From contig CAMPET010000174.1 in the NCBI GenBank assembly GCA_946803715.1, forward strand, positions 27,271 to 91,270: DNA of 64,000 nucleotides, read 5' to 3'. A program made the position numbers and the translations under genes. Position 1 is the stretch's first letter; each line of letters starts with the position of its first letter. Origin of the DNA: Beroe ovata (lineage: Eukaryota > Ctenophora > Nuda > Beroida > Beroidae). Below are positions 38,901 through 48,437 of the stretch, one piece after another. The notes below the pieces were generated by a model. The model saw only the letters and a list, made by a program, of their open reading frames with translations, searched no databases and was not told the origin of the DNA.

Positions 38901-41365
38901 GACACGACTCTGTGCTGAAGGTGCCATTCTGTCAACAAAATCGCGAAGGAAAAAGACGAGAAATCGATTGGTTTGGTTGTAAAGCCTCATCATTCGTGAA
39001 ACAGGGTACAAAAGTTGCCATGAAGAAAAATAAATCAGAGAAGCAGAGCTTCACGGCAGGTCTTTGTCCTTCAAAATCACAATTCGGCACGACGTTCAGT
39101 CGCATTGTGTCCACGCGCGGTCGCCATCAGACAAATTTGTAATGACAGTCGCGCTACAATTCAAGTGGGAATGTTTCCCGCGGTTAAGTTAATAAGTTAG
39201 CTATAGTAAAACCAATCGTGAACCATTGATTTGATTAAAAATGACAGTAGTTTTAAATTTTGATTATTGTCATTGCGTCAGATGAAGAGTTCATCGATGA
39301 AGATGTCTGAATCAGGTTCATTAGACGTTTCCACATTCGGAAACTCCTTGCATGATGTGGATCAGACGAGTACCCCTGCGAGGAGTGAAAATGGCGGTGG
39401 ATCAGTTGGTGTCAAGAGGAAAGCAGTGGAAATGTTGCAGTCCAGCCCTCCTAAATTCACGTCCCTTTCCAGTTTCATCGGTATGAAAATAGACTTGAAT
39501 AGTTCTGCTTTCTCAGTGATAGTTTACTCAGTCACATCAATAGTACCTATATATGGAGATCGAATGCATGAAAATCATCATATCATTGCTCACTGATATC
39601 GCATCATATAATGGTCAGGTGGTGTTGTTGGCAAGTACAAACGTAAACATGAAAAAGATGGCGGACCGCCTAAATCGATCCCTGAAATTGATGAAATCAT
39701 TCAATCCTCACTCATTCATGAGCACATGGCAGTGGTTGAAAGTGAGACTCCCTGAACTCATGATAACGTCACATTCGGTTAAGGCATTCATCCCCAGCTA
39801 GTCGTGACATCACGGGTGACGTCATGCGTCACTTGTCCTAACTAGTCGTGATGTCTTGGATGACGTCATGCGTGACGTCACGACTAGTTAGAATAAGCCC
39901 AATAAGTTACGCATGACGTCATGCGTGACCTATTCTAACTAGTCAGTAGTCGTGACGTCACGGTCTCGCGCCGCGCATTTCCTTGATTTTTTTACTCGCG
40001 TAGCAAAATCAGCAGCAAAATCAACAACAACATTAAAATGATTCAGATCAATTCTCTGTAAAAGTGGTCAGTTTAAGGGATTGAATCTGATCAGGTGATG
40101 CCACAAGTACAAGTACAACTCCTCAAGAGAAATGGTGTAGGTATTATACAACAATTTAATGAGATCATGACCAAGTACTGAATAGGGAAGAAACTCAGAA
40201 AAGTATGGGATTGACAGGGACATGAACCCAGAACCTCAGGAATCGTGCCAGTTGCTCTACCAATTGAGCTACCAATCCGCTGACTTATCTGCTATTTCCT
40301 CCGCGAAGTCATTCTATTTATATCCTTCACTGCAAGATTCATGTCACACACACCCACACACAAGCATACACACACATCGTACATCCTGCTGTACAACAGC
40401 CAAGGGAACACACATCATACACGGGCTGATCTCGGCTTAGGATGAAGGGAGGTTTTCAATTTAATGAGATCATAACCAAGTACTGAATAGGGAAGAAACT
40501 CAGAAAAGTATGGGATTGACTGTATTATACAACACAGCTATGGGATGGTCACGTGATTCATGTACTTAGCATGCACCTGTACTGATAAGTCTGATTGGGT
40601 TCCTTGCGTCTAGTGTATGCATGTATGTTTTATAGAAGGAGAACTGTACACAGAGGCTAGGTAGGTAATTAATATGAAATTTTTAAAACGGCGATGGAGG
40701 TTAGTGAGAATACCAAAGAGGAACATTCGGCTAAACCCATCCGCAGTTGAGTGTGCTGCTCCACAACGTCCTGTTCACAAAGAAAGACTCTCCACCCGAG
40801 GCACTTTTGCCCTTTTGCTTGAAGTCATACATCTATACAGTATACATTATAGATGCCGGATGTCGGGATCCCAATCAGACTCATAAGCTCAGATGCATGC
40901 TATGTACATGGATCATGTGACCAATTTATGAATGTACTACCCAACACCCATAACTGTGTTGTACATGTAGAATACACCATTTCTCTTGAGGAGTTCAAGT
41001 TGTACTTGTACTTGTGGTGTCACCTGATCAGCTTCCCTCCCTTAAACTGGCCACTTTTACAGAAAATTTTGCTACGCGAATAAAGAAAACAAGGAAACGC
41101 TACTCAATCTGTCCCCTTTCCCTTTGTGCTCCTATCCTACCTCCTCATGTAAATCGCACTCTCAGACCCCATTGCCATGGAAACAGATCCCCACGATGGA
41201 CCTCGGATTGTGAGACGTCGCCTCCAGGACCACCTGCCAGACAGTGTGTCTGATCAGGAGAGACTGCCCGGCGCCAGGGGCTCTGTCAGCTCAGACGAAC
41301 AGGATGGGGAGGAGAGGATGGATTTCCGGCAGATAGGCGAGACATACCGGGAGTATTTCGTGTAG
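26939..41365 (+). CDS. ARHGAP19: ARHGAP19-like Rho GTPase-activating protein
   Basis: Activates GTP hydrolysis on Rho-family GTPases; vertebrate ARHGAP19 acts on RhoA in cell division. Proposed exons: 26939-27182, 27550-27633, 28060-28275, 28384-28466, 28584-28799, 36821-36967 (end uncertain), 37173-37223, 37331-37447, 39282-39480, 39619-39741, 41166-41365, about 559 aa. The RhoGAP domain spans exons 2-5. It has the arginine-finger motif GIFRKCGS, then YISDLPESPLLAKH, IQLIFLLLPEENRMFLK and NLMDSHNLGLIFAPHIL. The C-terminal exons resemble the ARHGAP19 tail: FQSMPEGKDKDARLKKF against FQHVHDMPESAKKK, and SLSSFIGGVVGKYK. Junctions are phase-consistent except exon 6 to 7, where only a weak GTT donor fits. 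Intron 5 (8 kb) contains a receptor gene; introns 8 and 10 carry transposons. An upstream first exon is possible. Confidence 0.72.
29772..29871. repeat. Foldback element with nested hairpins
   Basis: The outer inverted repeat ggagtggatggc / gccatccactcc encloses two smaller hairpins, attatcag...ctgataat around gagggcgaagcccg and a second around gagaccgaaggtc. Its compact palindromic form suggests a tiny MITE in intron 5 of the RhoGAP gene. Confidence 0.6.
30638..31568. mobile_element. TA-flanked TIR element (MITE, mariner-like ends)
   Basis: The left end GGGGACCGTTCACATATTAC (continuing cgtaatca) matches the reverse complement of the right end at 31543-31568 with one indel and one substitution. 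TA dinucleotides flank both ends (30636-30637, 31569-31570), as Tc1/mariner insertions do. The 931-bp interior has no transposase and holds a minisatellite. It lies in intron 5 of the RhoGAP gene. Confidence 0.75.
30924..31230. repeat. 50-bp minisatellite inside the TIR element
   Basis: About six copies of a 50-bp unit beginning cgatatacagtgagtatacg and ending cacagtgagtgctag. Copies diverge by a few substitutions and one 2-bp deletion. The open frame at 30724-30993 overlaps it and is not a gene. Confidence 0.9.
32111..35362 (+). CDS. LDLa-rich rhodopsin-family GPCR, relaxin/LGR receptor-like
   Basis: A single-exon 1083-aa receptor gene inside intron 5 of the RhoGAP gene, same strand. It begins with a signal-peptide-like segment (ALSLLGISLELA). 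About 650 Cys-rich ectodomain residues follow, with several LDL-receptor class A modules; the clearest is NACDLVDDCGDGSDEDHC near residue 640, followed by FDCLDFSDEC. Seven hydrophobic segments occupy about residues 690-1060. TM2 (ISIGDFLQGMFLLLVA), TM6 (MICTDILTWIPFLAI) and TM7 (ILPCNSLINPILI) resemble LGR/RXFP receptors. The E/DRY position after TM3 reads MKRAC and the NPxxY tyrosine is Ile, so coupling may be atypical. AATAAA lies 22 bp after the stop. GTAAGT at 33611 could mark an optional intron. The ligand is unknown. Confidence 0.8.
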   Translation: MVCLNLALSLLGISLELAKSQIFSTFRRYPFLITTGPSFEDARVTNCTTIVLRGFLKEQCMIDNKPYYKCPFSETYYRVLIEQCKEQQFTHICENDPTFYQSCGHFVCSATLYSHSVEGVGVCGDIVCDNAATPLSAHGGGIINLDASSYRCDNESQCMNRIGGISVDERFCSMNFRDFNCTTNDIFIETVALRSVCDGVCDCEVNCYDEANCFNHSVGLICQTFAAGRRMVVIYVPPWKLCNKVRDCAYGADERICQNGETCKVDTISQRARPLNRRMKCAVLSPSSHRRICNDYRDQMNCSHGESSLISPLLCMVGGFTTTISRHAMCKNLSLCDDDIDNECVNLGRKCTIHKLLMCDAFIECPSGYDESSKLCRNFVPEFSCVRRLSTMRKSLPLPSDWVLDGTQDCINGVDENVNQWETKCGKGINNVFVLKENDAACGRDSIFLKCPQKKDKLLSIADICTGSLNCDSPLCRVSRDRFEIENQWFVSAKTIGMHKVSLFFCIPGLENLQQLIGWCETFHINKTKVIGLGESGTIQVFSNRQYAASLDCGEIFGELYLYMVCTNQCLDSAICVLKDLIPHSSCSNFPPEQIVITITGNGYLTAILKKNDGTFHQDIFSCKNEKCIHLHNACDLVDDCGDGSDEDHCGNNFKCGSGEYIPLSRMCNKDFDCLDFSDECNKHCHNQVKIFSHFTLCLMAWITGSICAGLNGYIIFKNLAHFSQHKTSVAKTNNCFVIVISIGDFLQGMFLLLVAVADEFINKSTCSTQFKWITSTTCNTLGIMSTTGSLVSLLSMTSLSMKRACGIRSMIRPKKDLSKTAIVSLGLEVFGIFAVSIVMAVIPISPMLDEYFVESLAYENNLFVGNVDKYKHVKIIESYYGRFMKRNHDWKSLQLLVIDMFSNDRIQGEKISFYGRNGFCLFNFFIRKEDQTKLFTATVLLINLICVIIIAVCYLFVNVVTYNSSVVAGAANRALVKRNKTIQRKVAIMICTDILTWIPFLAISLAHFFEMLDATSWYSVFSIIILPCNSLINPILILENELKHAGEVVWDKIMKFVVDRDPSHEIGEVYVLQNLGSGNCRE
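35385..35390 (+). promoter_or_regulatory. Polyadenylation signal of the receptor gene
   Basis: Canonical AATAAA directly after the receptor stop codon. It supports the receptor being a transcription unit separate from its host RhoGAP gene. Confidence 0.65.
35578..35705. repeat. (TG)n microsatellite with single-N join
   Basis: Interrupted TG dinucleotide tract with an N at 35656. Cys-Val and Thr-His open frames across it are artefacts of composition. Confidence 0.9.
36441..36611. repeat. GC-rich tandem repeat (ggccggggaagcaattttag)
   Basis: About seven imperfect copies of a roughly 22-bp unit combining ggccgggg with gaagcaattttag. The reverse-complement motif (ccccggcccaggccccgg) recurs at about 36761-36780, just before RhoGAP exon 6, so a long-range hairpin is possible. 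Open frames here are not coding. Confidence 0.7.
37979..38472 (-). mobile_element. Truncated LINE reverse-transcriptase C-terminus
   Basis: Two overlapping frames together resemble the end of a non-LTR retrotransposon RT: LVR-like MVRSKLEYCCPVWNPAK, then a basic RKIST/RRRARGKL region, then LLWNILPKCVNEQTT. A small duplication near 38204-38235 breaks the frame. It is a dead fragment in intron 8 of the RhoGAP gene. Confidence 0.75.
38705..39142 (+). mobile_element. LINE fragment with RT-associated zinc finger
   Basis: A 145-aa frame with PHQVNLRRRGKAQEDKCTLC and CSCKVALDQGRISWRHDSVL, a pattern typical of the zinc-finger region after the RT in several invertebrate non-LTR retrotransposons. It lies on the opposite strand to the fragment at 37979-38472, so it comes from a different insertion. 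It is preceded by three copies of gaccttattaagtgaaaaga (38640-38700). Confidence 0.6.
40154..40521 (-). mobile_element. Dimeric tRNA-derived SINE with 13-bp target-site duplication
   Basis: A perfect 13-bp direct repeat, gtattatacaaca, flanks it at 40141-40153 and 40522-40534, the signature of LINE-mediated insertion. Read on the minus strand, it begins with a 64-bp tail module (40520-40457), then a CA-rich spacer, a tRNA-like head (40278-40208), and a second copy of the same 64-bp module (40215-40152). The first module begins at the T-arm 3' strand, so it looks like a 5'-truncated SINE fused to a full one. Confidence 0.65.
40208..40278 (-). tRNA. tRNA-like head of the SINE (not a functional tRNA)
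   Basis: The acceptor stem ggattgg / tcaatcc pairs 7 of 7 (one G-U). The D stem gctc/gagc pairs fully. The T arm reads ctggg-ttcatgt-ccctg with one mismatch. The anticodon stem has two mismatches and position 33 is A instead of the invariant U. It therefore keeps Pol III promoter boxes but should not act in translation. Confidence 0.55.
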
Positions 41366-43375
41366 AGTACCTGCTGTCATTGGGAGTTGTGTGGTCACTG
41401 GACTGATCCTACTCTGTATGTGTGTGCGTGTTTGCGCTGGACTATTCTTAATGTGACAAGTGGCAAATTGGTCTATGTCACCCATTGATTTTGTATTTGC
41501 GTTATTATTGTCTATCGATGATAGATCCTGTCGATAATTTAGCGCTTTCAAACGCAATTGCTTCCGAGTTTGTGACAGCGGTCTAGCATCACCAGACAAT
41601 ATGGCTATTTTATCTATGTGACATTGACTGGATCTAATAATGACTTGACTATGTGACCTTGACTGGATCTAATAGTGACTTGACTATGTGACCTTGACTG
41701 GGTCTACTAGTGACTTGACTATGTGATCTTGACCGGATCTAATAGTGACTTTATTATGTGACCTAGACTGGATCTAATAGTGACTTAACTATGTTGTCTT
41801 GACTGGATCTAATAGTGACTTGACTATGCGACCTTGAAAGAAGAGTGAGGTTCACGATTTCGTTTGGGCAGGTTAGCTGACTGTGAGCAACAAGGTAACA
41901 TATTTTTGCGATTATGTCACAAATTTATTTGATAAGTTAAGTGTGTATATACTTTCCTACTAAATATATGATAATAGGTATTTTTGCATATATATGAATC
42001 ATCGGGGATTATTCTTTATTTGAACATTTTCTACCAATTTCCTGTATTGATCGTTTTTTACATGTAACGTTGATGACAATTTTTTTCAATTTTGGTCTTC
42101 GTTACAAGATTTTGAGTTTAAGACGCCTAATTATTTGCCCAAAAGTTAAGACTGAATCGAGTTGGCAGCATTATTTCGTAGAATCAAGTCATTATCTGTC
42201 ACTTTTATCCCTGCTTGATGAATGTATTACACATATTACATATAAATGTCACGTGTGCAACACTGTTTAAAATAATAAATTCTATTGTCAGCTAATCTGA
42301 GATTACTCTGAATCGCTGAGTTTATGGCACTTGTTACCTCTTCCTTTCTTTAAGCACAGACTATAATTCTTCATGTTATGAATATTTCACGGCTTTTTAT
42401 TCTGTTAATGTTATGCCTACTTATAGGGAACATGTCTTTGGAAAACGTAGACAGTCACACCACTAAGTCCCCACTATGGGAGAAATCACAAGAAGGATGA
42501 ATGAGCGTCGTGGAGTGACCTTGAACTACAACAGTACAAACAGGAAATTGAATAATCACCCCAGATCCTCCGGCATGAATGGCAGGCCCAGGTCAGGAAT
42601 CGTGTTATTATCTTCTAATACTATACAAGATCACGCAGATTCTCGGCTTAATTTGTGTGATTTATGCGTGATCACTCTTCCCCCGAGGCCGAGGCCCGAA
42701 CATAATCCAATAATAATCATCCCATAATATTATTACGGTATCATTATTATTGATGAGACATTGAAGGGTGCAGGTCAAACACAGACAAAGACAAAGGGGA
42801 GGAAGTAATGAAATCTGGAGTTGCTGGAGGGATCTGCAGGGCAGCATTTGTGGTGCTTCTTGGATTAAAACCGTCTTTGTCGGATGTTATCTTTCCACTG
42901 CCAGCTCGCGCGAAACAGTGAACAGATAAAAGATGGATACAGATGAAAGGTAAAGGTGGATACAGATTAAAAGTGGGCCTTTTTTGGTCAAGAGCGTCGC
43001 TACAACTTTATTGCTTCAAGAGAGCCATTAGTCTCTCTGTTCTCATTCAGGCGCCTTATAGTTAATATTTTAAATTAGTTTGAGTTGAGATGACATAACA
43101 ACTCGAATCTTATTGAAAGCTTCCAGGACTATTACTGAGCTACTATGATTGTGGCTTTGTGATTATGCTTCATCGAACTTGATTTCGGTAATAATTGCAA
43201 ATTCAAATCGATTTATGTCCATCAAAACAATGGCAGTTATAATGCAATAGTCTTGGTGAAAAGCATCACATTAAAATAAAAGTCAAAGTTCCCTAAGTTT
43301 TGTCAGACTGCTTGTTGAGGGTTTGTTGTTTGTACTCAACAACTTAATGCTGCACAGTAGAGTTCGTGTTACCGG
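41366..43375. other. 3' flank of the RhoGAP gene and gene-free DNA
   Basis: Holds the 36-bp minisatellite listed separately and an AATAAA at about 42274, which could end the RhoGAP transcript. The 83-aa frame at 42476-42727 and the other small frames have no supporting features. Palindromic gatcacgcag / tgcgtgatc lies at about 42630-42673. Confidence 0.45.
41611..41838. repeat. 36-bp minisatellite
   Basis: About six copies of a 36-bp unit containing ctatgtgaccttgactggat followed by ctaatagtgacttga. It starts about 250 bp after the RhoGAP stop, so it may lie in the 3' UTR. Copies differ by scattered substitutions. Confidence 0.85.
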
Positions 43376-43507
43376 TATGTGTACACATGGAACGAAAAGG
43401 GGACGGAAGGAAAAAGACGCGCACTTTACATTAGAAACTGCTTACGATTGCTGACAATTACGCGTCTTTTTCCTTCCTTCCGCCGTTTCTTTCCATGTGT
43501 ACACATA
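43376..43507. repeat. 132-bp foldback element
   Basis: The left arm tatgtgtacacatggaa...ggaaggaaaaagacgcg mirrors the right arm cgcgtctttttccttcc...ttccatgtgtacacata, with a loop of about 40 bp. The outer 15 bp match perfectly. It is probably a miniature inverted-repeat element; the frame at 43379-43585 runs through it. Confidence 0.75.
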
Positions 43508-43724
43508 CGCGTTAGGCACGCAGGCAGGAGTTTTTCTGGGAAGGGCTCTGTTGACGGAGGAGCTTTTTTGCTGTGCAAAAAGTAGAATCTGATCAGATTC
43601 AGGGGTCATTTTTATTCAATATACTGCGAGGTGGAAACCGGGGTCTTGAGCGCAGCCCCCTGATGCCACTGTTCGAAGGTGTGGAGTTTTTTGACATTTC
43701 TACCATGATTAAAATTTTTTCCCN

Positions 43725-44506
43725 TGATACTGGTTTAAGAAATTCCAAAACCTTATTAATCCATTGACCTAATTAGCCTAATTAAGGTCGATATCTCGTG
43801 ATTTAAAGCAAATAGGCGGGTTTTTTAAACGGGATGTGTTAGCGTGGTTCTTGTTGTAACTTATGGGTGACAATAACTCTTTTTTGACCCAATTAACTGA
43901 TTAAATAATTGATCAATTAGTCCATTTTTGCTCACGGCTCCCGAATTTCAAACTCACAGTATCAAAAAATGAAAAAGAGTGATATTTTCCCAAAACCAAA
44001 TGAGATTTGGCTGTTTCTGTTCGCGGCATCTGGCATTCTTTATTCTAAACTCAGTGATATGAAAAAGAACGCGGCATATTTGGCAGACTGCCGCCACATC
44101 ACGTGTAGAAACACATCAGCTTTTTCTAGTGATGTGGCGGCAGTCTGTCAAATATGCCGTGTTCTTTTTCATATCACTGAGTTTAGAATAAAGAATGCCA
44201 GATGCCGCGAACAGAAACAGCCAAATCTCATTTGGTTTTGGGAAAATATCACTCTTTTTCATTTTTTGATACTGTGAGTTTGAAATTCGGGAGCCGTGAG
44301 CAAAAATGGACTAATTGATCAATTATTTAATCAGTTAATTGGGTCAAAAAAGAGTTATTGTCACCCATAAGTTACAACAAGAACCACGCTAACACATCCC
44401 GTTTAAAAAACCCGCCTATTTGCTTTAAATCACGAGATATCGACCTTAATTAGGCTAATTAGGTCAATGGATTAATAAGGTTTTGGAATTTCTTAAACCA
44501 GTATCA
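43725..44506. repeat. Large near-perfect palindrome beside a single-N join
   Basis: Two 378-bp arms (43725-44102 and 44129-44506) are inverted copies with only a few mismatches, separated by a 26-bp spacer. The left arm starts at the base after the N at 43724. Open frames here are symmetric by-products. It could be a real foldback repeat or an assembly fold-over. Confidence 0.85.
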
Positions 44507-45534
44507 TCAGAAAAAACACGCAAGAACCAAGGTGTAATAGCTCGTTAGAAAAAGTTGTCTTCCTCTTTCAGATGTAGAGATACTGACTTTAATTAGGTTA
44601 ATTACGTCATTAACTTATTAGTTTTTCGAAAGAATTGAACTCATGTCATAAGATCGAATGTACAATTACAAATTGCGATCGAGCAGCCTACTGATGTCTG
44701 AAAAAATTCCTACAAAGTCTTGAAAATAAGCTTCCTTCAAAATTGCGAAATTTTGCTTACATTGTACTAATGATGACGTCATAATTATGTCTAAGATGAA
44801 TATGAATATCGCTCAAAACCATTCATTACGGAACTCACGACAATGAGCGACAACATATCAAGAGATGGAGTTCTGAAACCTTCCAGTTCTCTCAATTTCT
44901 GGTCTACAAATTTCCATATTTTTTGCGTGATATTTGTGCCAAAGTGTCCCAATTAACCTCAATTATCTCAATGATCTTAGCGAGTTAGATCAACTTTGAC
45001 CATATGGCTGGAAAGTACATTAAATTTCCTTTCGTTAATATGGCATCCGTTTCTCGCTATCTTGTAAGCTTCATGTCGAAAAATGCATCTGAAAATCATC
45101 AATTTTTCGAAACGTCAAATTCGAAATTTGCAATTTTGTGACGTCATTATAACGTCATTGAAGCGCATCAAAATTATTTTGAGGACCGAATATGAAAAGC
45201 TCTATCTTTCTTCTTTCCAACAACAGTTCGACATTTCTTGTATCTTTATTGGTTCAAAAGATATAAGCGTTCAAAGAGGGGTCATTTTTGATGAAATTGT
45301 GTTCCCTCTCTGTATGTATTATATATATGATCGTAACCCTAAAAACGACAAACACCCTCGATTTCGGCGATTTCAAGTCGCTATAACTTCGCCATTTCTC
45401 ATCCGATTGACTTGAAATTTTGGTTGCCGCCTCTCTATGGTCCAAATAGACGGAAAACGAAGTTTCATGACAATCGGATAAATATAAGCGGTGTTATTGA
45501 TAGTCGAAATTCGGCGAATCCGTAAAAACATATA
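44507..45534. other. AT-rich, no gene recognised
   Basis: Low-complexity AT-rich DNA with repeated gcgaaattt/aaattcg-type words and taattaggttaatta motifs like those in the adjacent palindrome. The 110-aa frame at 45083-45415 has no recognisable domain. It may be the interior of a repeat family. Confidence 0.4.
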
Positions 45535-45710
45535 GTAGGGTCTGGCAAGCGCCGCAGCTTTTCGCGCGTTACATAAACGCATCAAGCTCACCGAGTCGGC
45601 CCTTCGGGCCTCCTCGGTGACCAAGCTCGCAAAAAGGGCCCTTCGGGCCCTTTTTGCTCGCATGTTTAACATTAGCTACAGATGCCGCGAGGGGCTTGCC
45701 AGCCCCTTGA
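45535..45710. repeat. GC-rich hairpin cluster
   Basis: Contains tandem perfect hairpins: ggcccttcgggcc with flanking ctcaccgag/cctcggtgac, and aaaaagggcccttcgggccc ttttt. The outer sequences ctggcaagcgccgc and gaggggcttgccagcccc are also complementary. It resembles the terminal region of an inverted-repeat transposon and ends at the N at 45711. Confidence 0.5.
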
Positions 45711-45711
45711 N

Positions 45712-47758
45712 CTCAATTCTTCCACCTTGGCACACAACTGATCATAGTCGGCAGTATTTGCATGTCCTGTTGCCGCAAAACTTCCTTCTTCAACCTCTTT
45801 GTTATCCTCGTCTTCAATTTGAGCTGCAACTTGTCGAGGGAAATCATAAGATGGAAATACAGAATGGCATTATCGATTCATATTCGGTAACGTTATTAAG
45901 AACAACTGTGAGCATTTCTCAATGATTCTAGAATAAAAAATCTTCAACAAATCAATGGAAGTGAAAGCTTACCATTTTGGTCCGTGTTTGAGTTCTGAAA
46001 ACTACTGTTAGCAATGTTCTGATTCCTGATTGACTTCTGAAAAAACGGAAAGTACATTAGAGCAAGCACAAAGTCAATTCCATGTCATCTTACCTCCACA
46101 ATCAAGTCATCCCTACCTCCTCCAAGTTTTTCTGTCGTTTGTTTAACTCTGCTAGTTTAGCTTGAAGAGCATCAAACTGGAAACTGTCAAGAGTCAGTGG
46201 CTCGACTTCATCTTTGTCATCTTCATCTTCAGATGATTCATAGGACACTAAGTTTCCTGCAGAATTACTCAGTAGATATACACTTGCAGTATTGGGAATA
46301 AAATCATAATTGATACCTACAAGAATAGTCCTTGATACTTGATACAAGAAAAGAACTAGTGATATCAATTGTTATTGAGATATCGAATGCAGTTACCATC
46401 AGATACGTTCTCAATCTGATATGGAATCTCATTCCCATTGTACTTTGAGTGCATCTTTTGAGGTGTATTTTTCTCATCTTTTCCCTGTGGGATGTGGTAT
46501 TTATTTATGACCTCAATATAACATGCTTTCCTTAAAGCTTGGACCCTGAAGATAAGCAATGAATACAATCATGAGAATATATAATGAGCTACACTTACAT
46601 CAAGACTCATTGAAGCCACTTTGTTTGCAGCAGCCAATCTTGCCTCAGCTTGCTTCTTCAAGTTAACAAGTTCAAGCTGCTTATTTTCAAGGCGCTTCAA
46701 TTCATGTTGTTGTTCCAGCAACTGCTGCATCAGAGTGTTCTGCTTTGCTACCAAGAACTCTTCTTCTTCCTCCAATTCCTCCTGATACGAAATAGAAGCA
46801 TTTTATCAACTATCCCTATGAACTAAAGTAGGTCATGAGAATGAGTATTGAAAGGTAAGCAGTTTCATTAGGCTACCTCAAAAAGCTTCCTTTTAGCATC
46901 ATCCATTATAGCTTTTTCAGTATCTGACTGACTTGAGGCAATTTTTGTCCGAGAAAATGAATTGTTCAGACGTCCAACAGACTTATCATTATTAGATGGA
47001 GAAGCTCCTAACAGGCCTGATATTAAGTGTTAAAAAGTTAGTGTAATGATCATCTATACTGAAGAATCAGAACTCGAAGAAACAACTTACTGAAGAATGG
47101 GAACTTAGAGAACAACTTACTTGATTCATGCTCAGGGATTGGATGGATCATGTTATTAACCAGTCTATCAAATAGAACTTGATCAATGAGATCTTTATCA
47201 GGTGATGGTTTATGAGACATAGGCTGAGGGAACACAAATATAATTATGATTAAATTATCATACATATAATTAAATTATCATAGAAATATCTTAGCTGTTG
47301 TAGGAGGCCTTTTGATGGATAAGAGCAATATCATTCATTATTCTTGCCTCAAATTAACTGAACCCTCAAATAAAACAAATTGTTTAGTAGAAAAAATTGT
47401 TTCTTGTTATCTAATTGATCTTGTAAATGCTTCCTTGTAGATCTAGATACCTAGATAGATAGAGCCAAAAACAATTAAAATTGTTTGGGTTTCGCAGCCA
47501 CTCTCAGTCTTTCCCCAACATAAATTCATGCATATTAAAGTCGTGATATGGATTTAACTCGCAGCCCGTCCGTGGCAGCACGTTCCGACAAAAATTATGA
47601 TCATGAAATATGTATGAAGCATATGACAGCAGGAATTGGATATCAATAAAAGTTCTAGTGCGAGTGTTATGGCGACTCTGAAATGGAGGAATGTGTAGCC
47701 TATGTATAGCTTACCTTAGATCTTTCGTACTCTTGATCAATCAATTCATGATCGATTG
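45712..47758 (-). CDS. PCM1-like centriolar-satellite coiled-coil protein, partial
   Basis: Exons in transcript order: 47758-47715 (tentative), 47223-47112, 47016-46877, 46781-46599, 46545-46397 (acceptor unclear), 46256-46117, and a last one from about 45852 to the N at 45711. Content follows the order in PCM1. First is a Glu-rich helix with LMQQLLEQQHELKRLENKQ then LVNLKKQAEARLAAANK, like the LQQQEQLRALQGRQAALLALQ region. Then comes an acidic YESSEDEDDKDEVEP, then FDALQAKLAELNKRQKNLEE, like LNEVRKRLNELREL. PCM1 organises centriolar satellites. Similarity is by heptad pattern and order, so another coiled-coil protein is possible. The gene is truncated at the N join. Confidence 0.5.
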
Positions 47759-48127
47759 CTATTTATGAAGAGCAAAGTTAGAATAGGGATCAATTATTTA
47801 AATCAGGTGCCTACCCAATTAATATACATTATTTCCTCAATTAATTGACCCGCTGTATCATGTTGGCTCTAATCATACAATAATACGTCAGTAACTCCTC
47901 TATTTTCACAGTCACAAAAGGATTCGTGTCACAATTTAACTTTTAAATCACGGCAATGTCGTCTCGAGAATTGTCTCCAGGAATTCCAATATTATTGTTA
48001 AAAGAACGTGCTGCCACGGACGGGCTGCGAGTTAAATCCATATCACGACTTTAATATGCATGAATTTATGTTGGGGAAAGACTGAGAGTGGCTGCGAAAC
48101 CCAAACAATTTTAATTGTTTTTGGCTC
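47462..48127. mobile_element. TIR transposon with 126-bp inverted ends
   Basis: The arms 47460-47585 and 48004-48129 appear perfectly inverted, with outer sequence GAGCCAAAAACAATTAAAAT. TA dinucleotides flank both sides, as for Tc1/mariner-type insertions. The 420-bp interior has no transposase but overlaps a splice-compatible exon of the PCM1-like gene (47715-47758). Near-identity of the arms points to a recent insertion. Confidence 0.8.
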
Positions 48128-48187
48128 TAATATCATTCTTTTTCGGCGCAAATTAGTCAAGTTGGAACCAAATGAATTGTAACGATT

Positions 48188-48437
48188 TCAATTCATAACT
48201 GAAAATTTTGACACAATTTTAGAGAACAGAATTCGTGAATATAAATCAGAAAGATAAAAACAGGTAATATAGTTGCCATCATTGATATGATTATGAAATA
48301 TCAAATATGATTATCAATTCATAACTGAAAATTTTGACAACAATTTTAGAGAACAGCATTCGTGAATATAAATCAGAAAGATAAAAACAGGTAATATAGT
48401 TGCCATCATTGATATGCTTATGAAATATCAAATATGA
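48188..48437. repeat. 126-bp tandem duplication
   Basis: 48188-48313 and 48314-48437 are adjacent direct copies differing by a few bases (for example gacacaat versus gacaacaat). They lie between the TIR transposon and the 3' end of the Helitron-encoded protease. Confidence 0.85.

Larger units (their letters stand above)
39990..41085. mobile_element. Non-autonomous TIR element, about 140-bp inverted ends
   Basis: 39990-40135 and 40965-41085 are imperfect inverted repeats. They share tcgcgtagcaaaat at the outer edge, then ctgtaaaagtggycagttta, ctgatcaggtg, and acaagtacaagtacaact. There is no transposase. A SINE-like element is nested inside. The whole lies in intron 10 of the RhoGAP gene. The exact ends and target-site duplication are not resolved. 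Confidence 0.65.

Noticed and set aside
39267-39596. Stand-alone small protein reading into the following intron
   Set aside because: The first 199 nt are RhoGAP exon 9, with a good acceptor and donor; the rest is intron.
42476-42727. 83-aa + frame starting MGEITRRMNERR
   Set aside because: Plausible start but no domain, no splice partner, and it ends in a palindromic AT-rich stretch; too weak to call.
43969-44277. 102-aa open frame
   Set aside because: It runs through both arms of the large palindrome and has no protein features; it is a by-product of symmetry.
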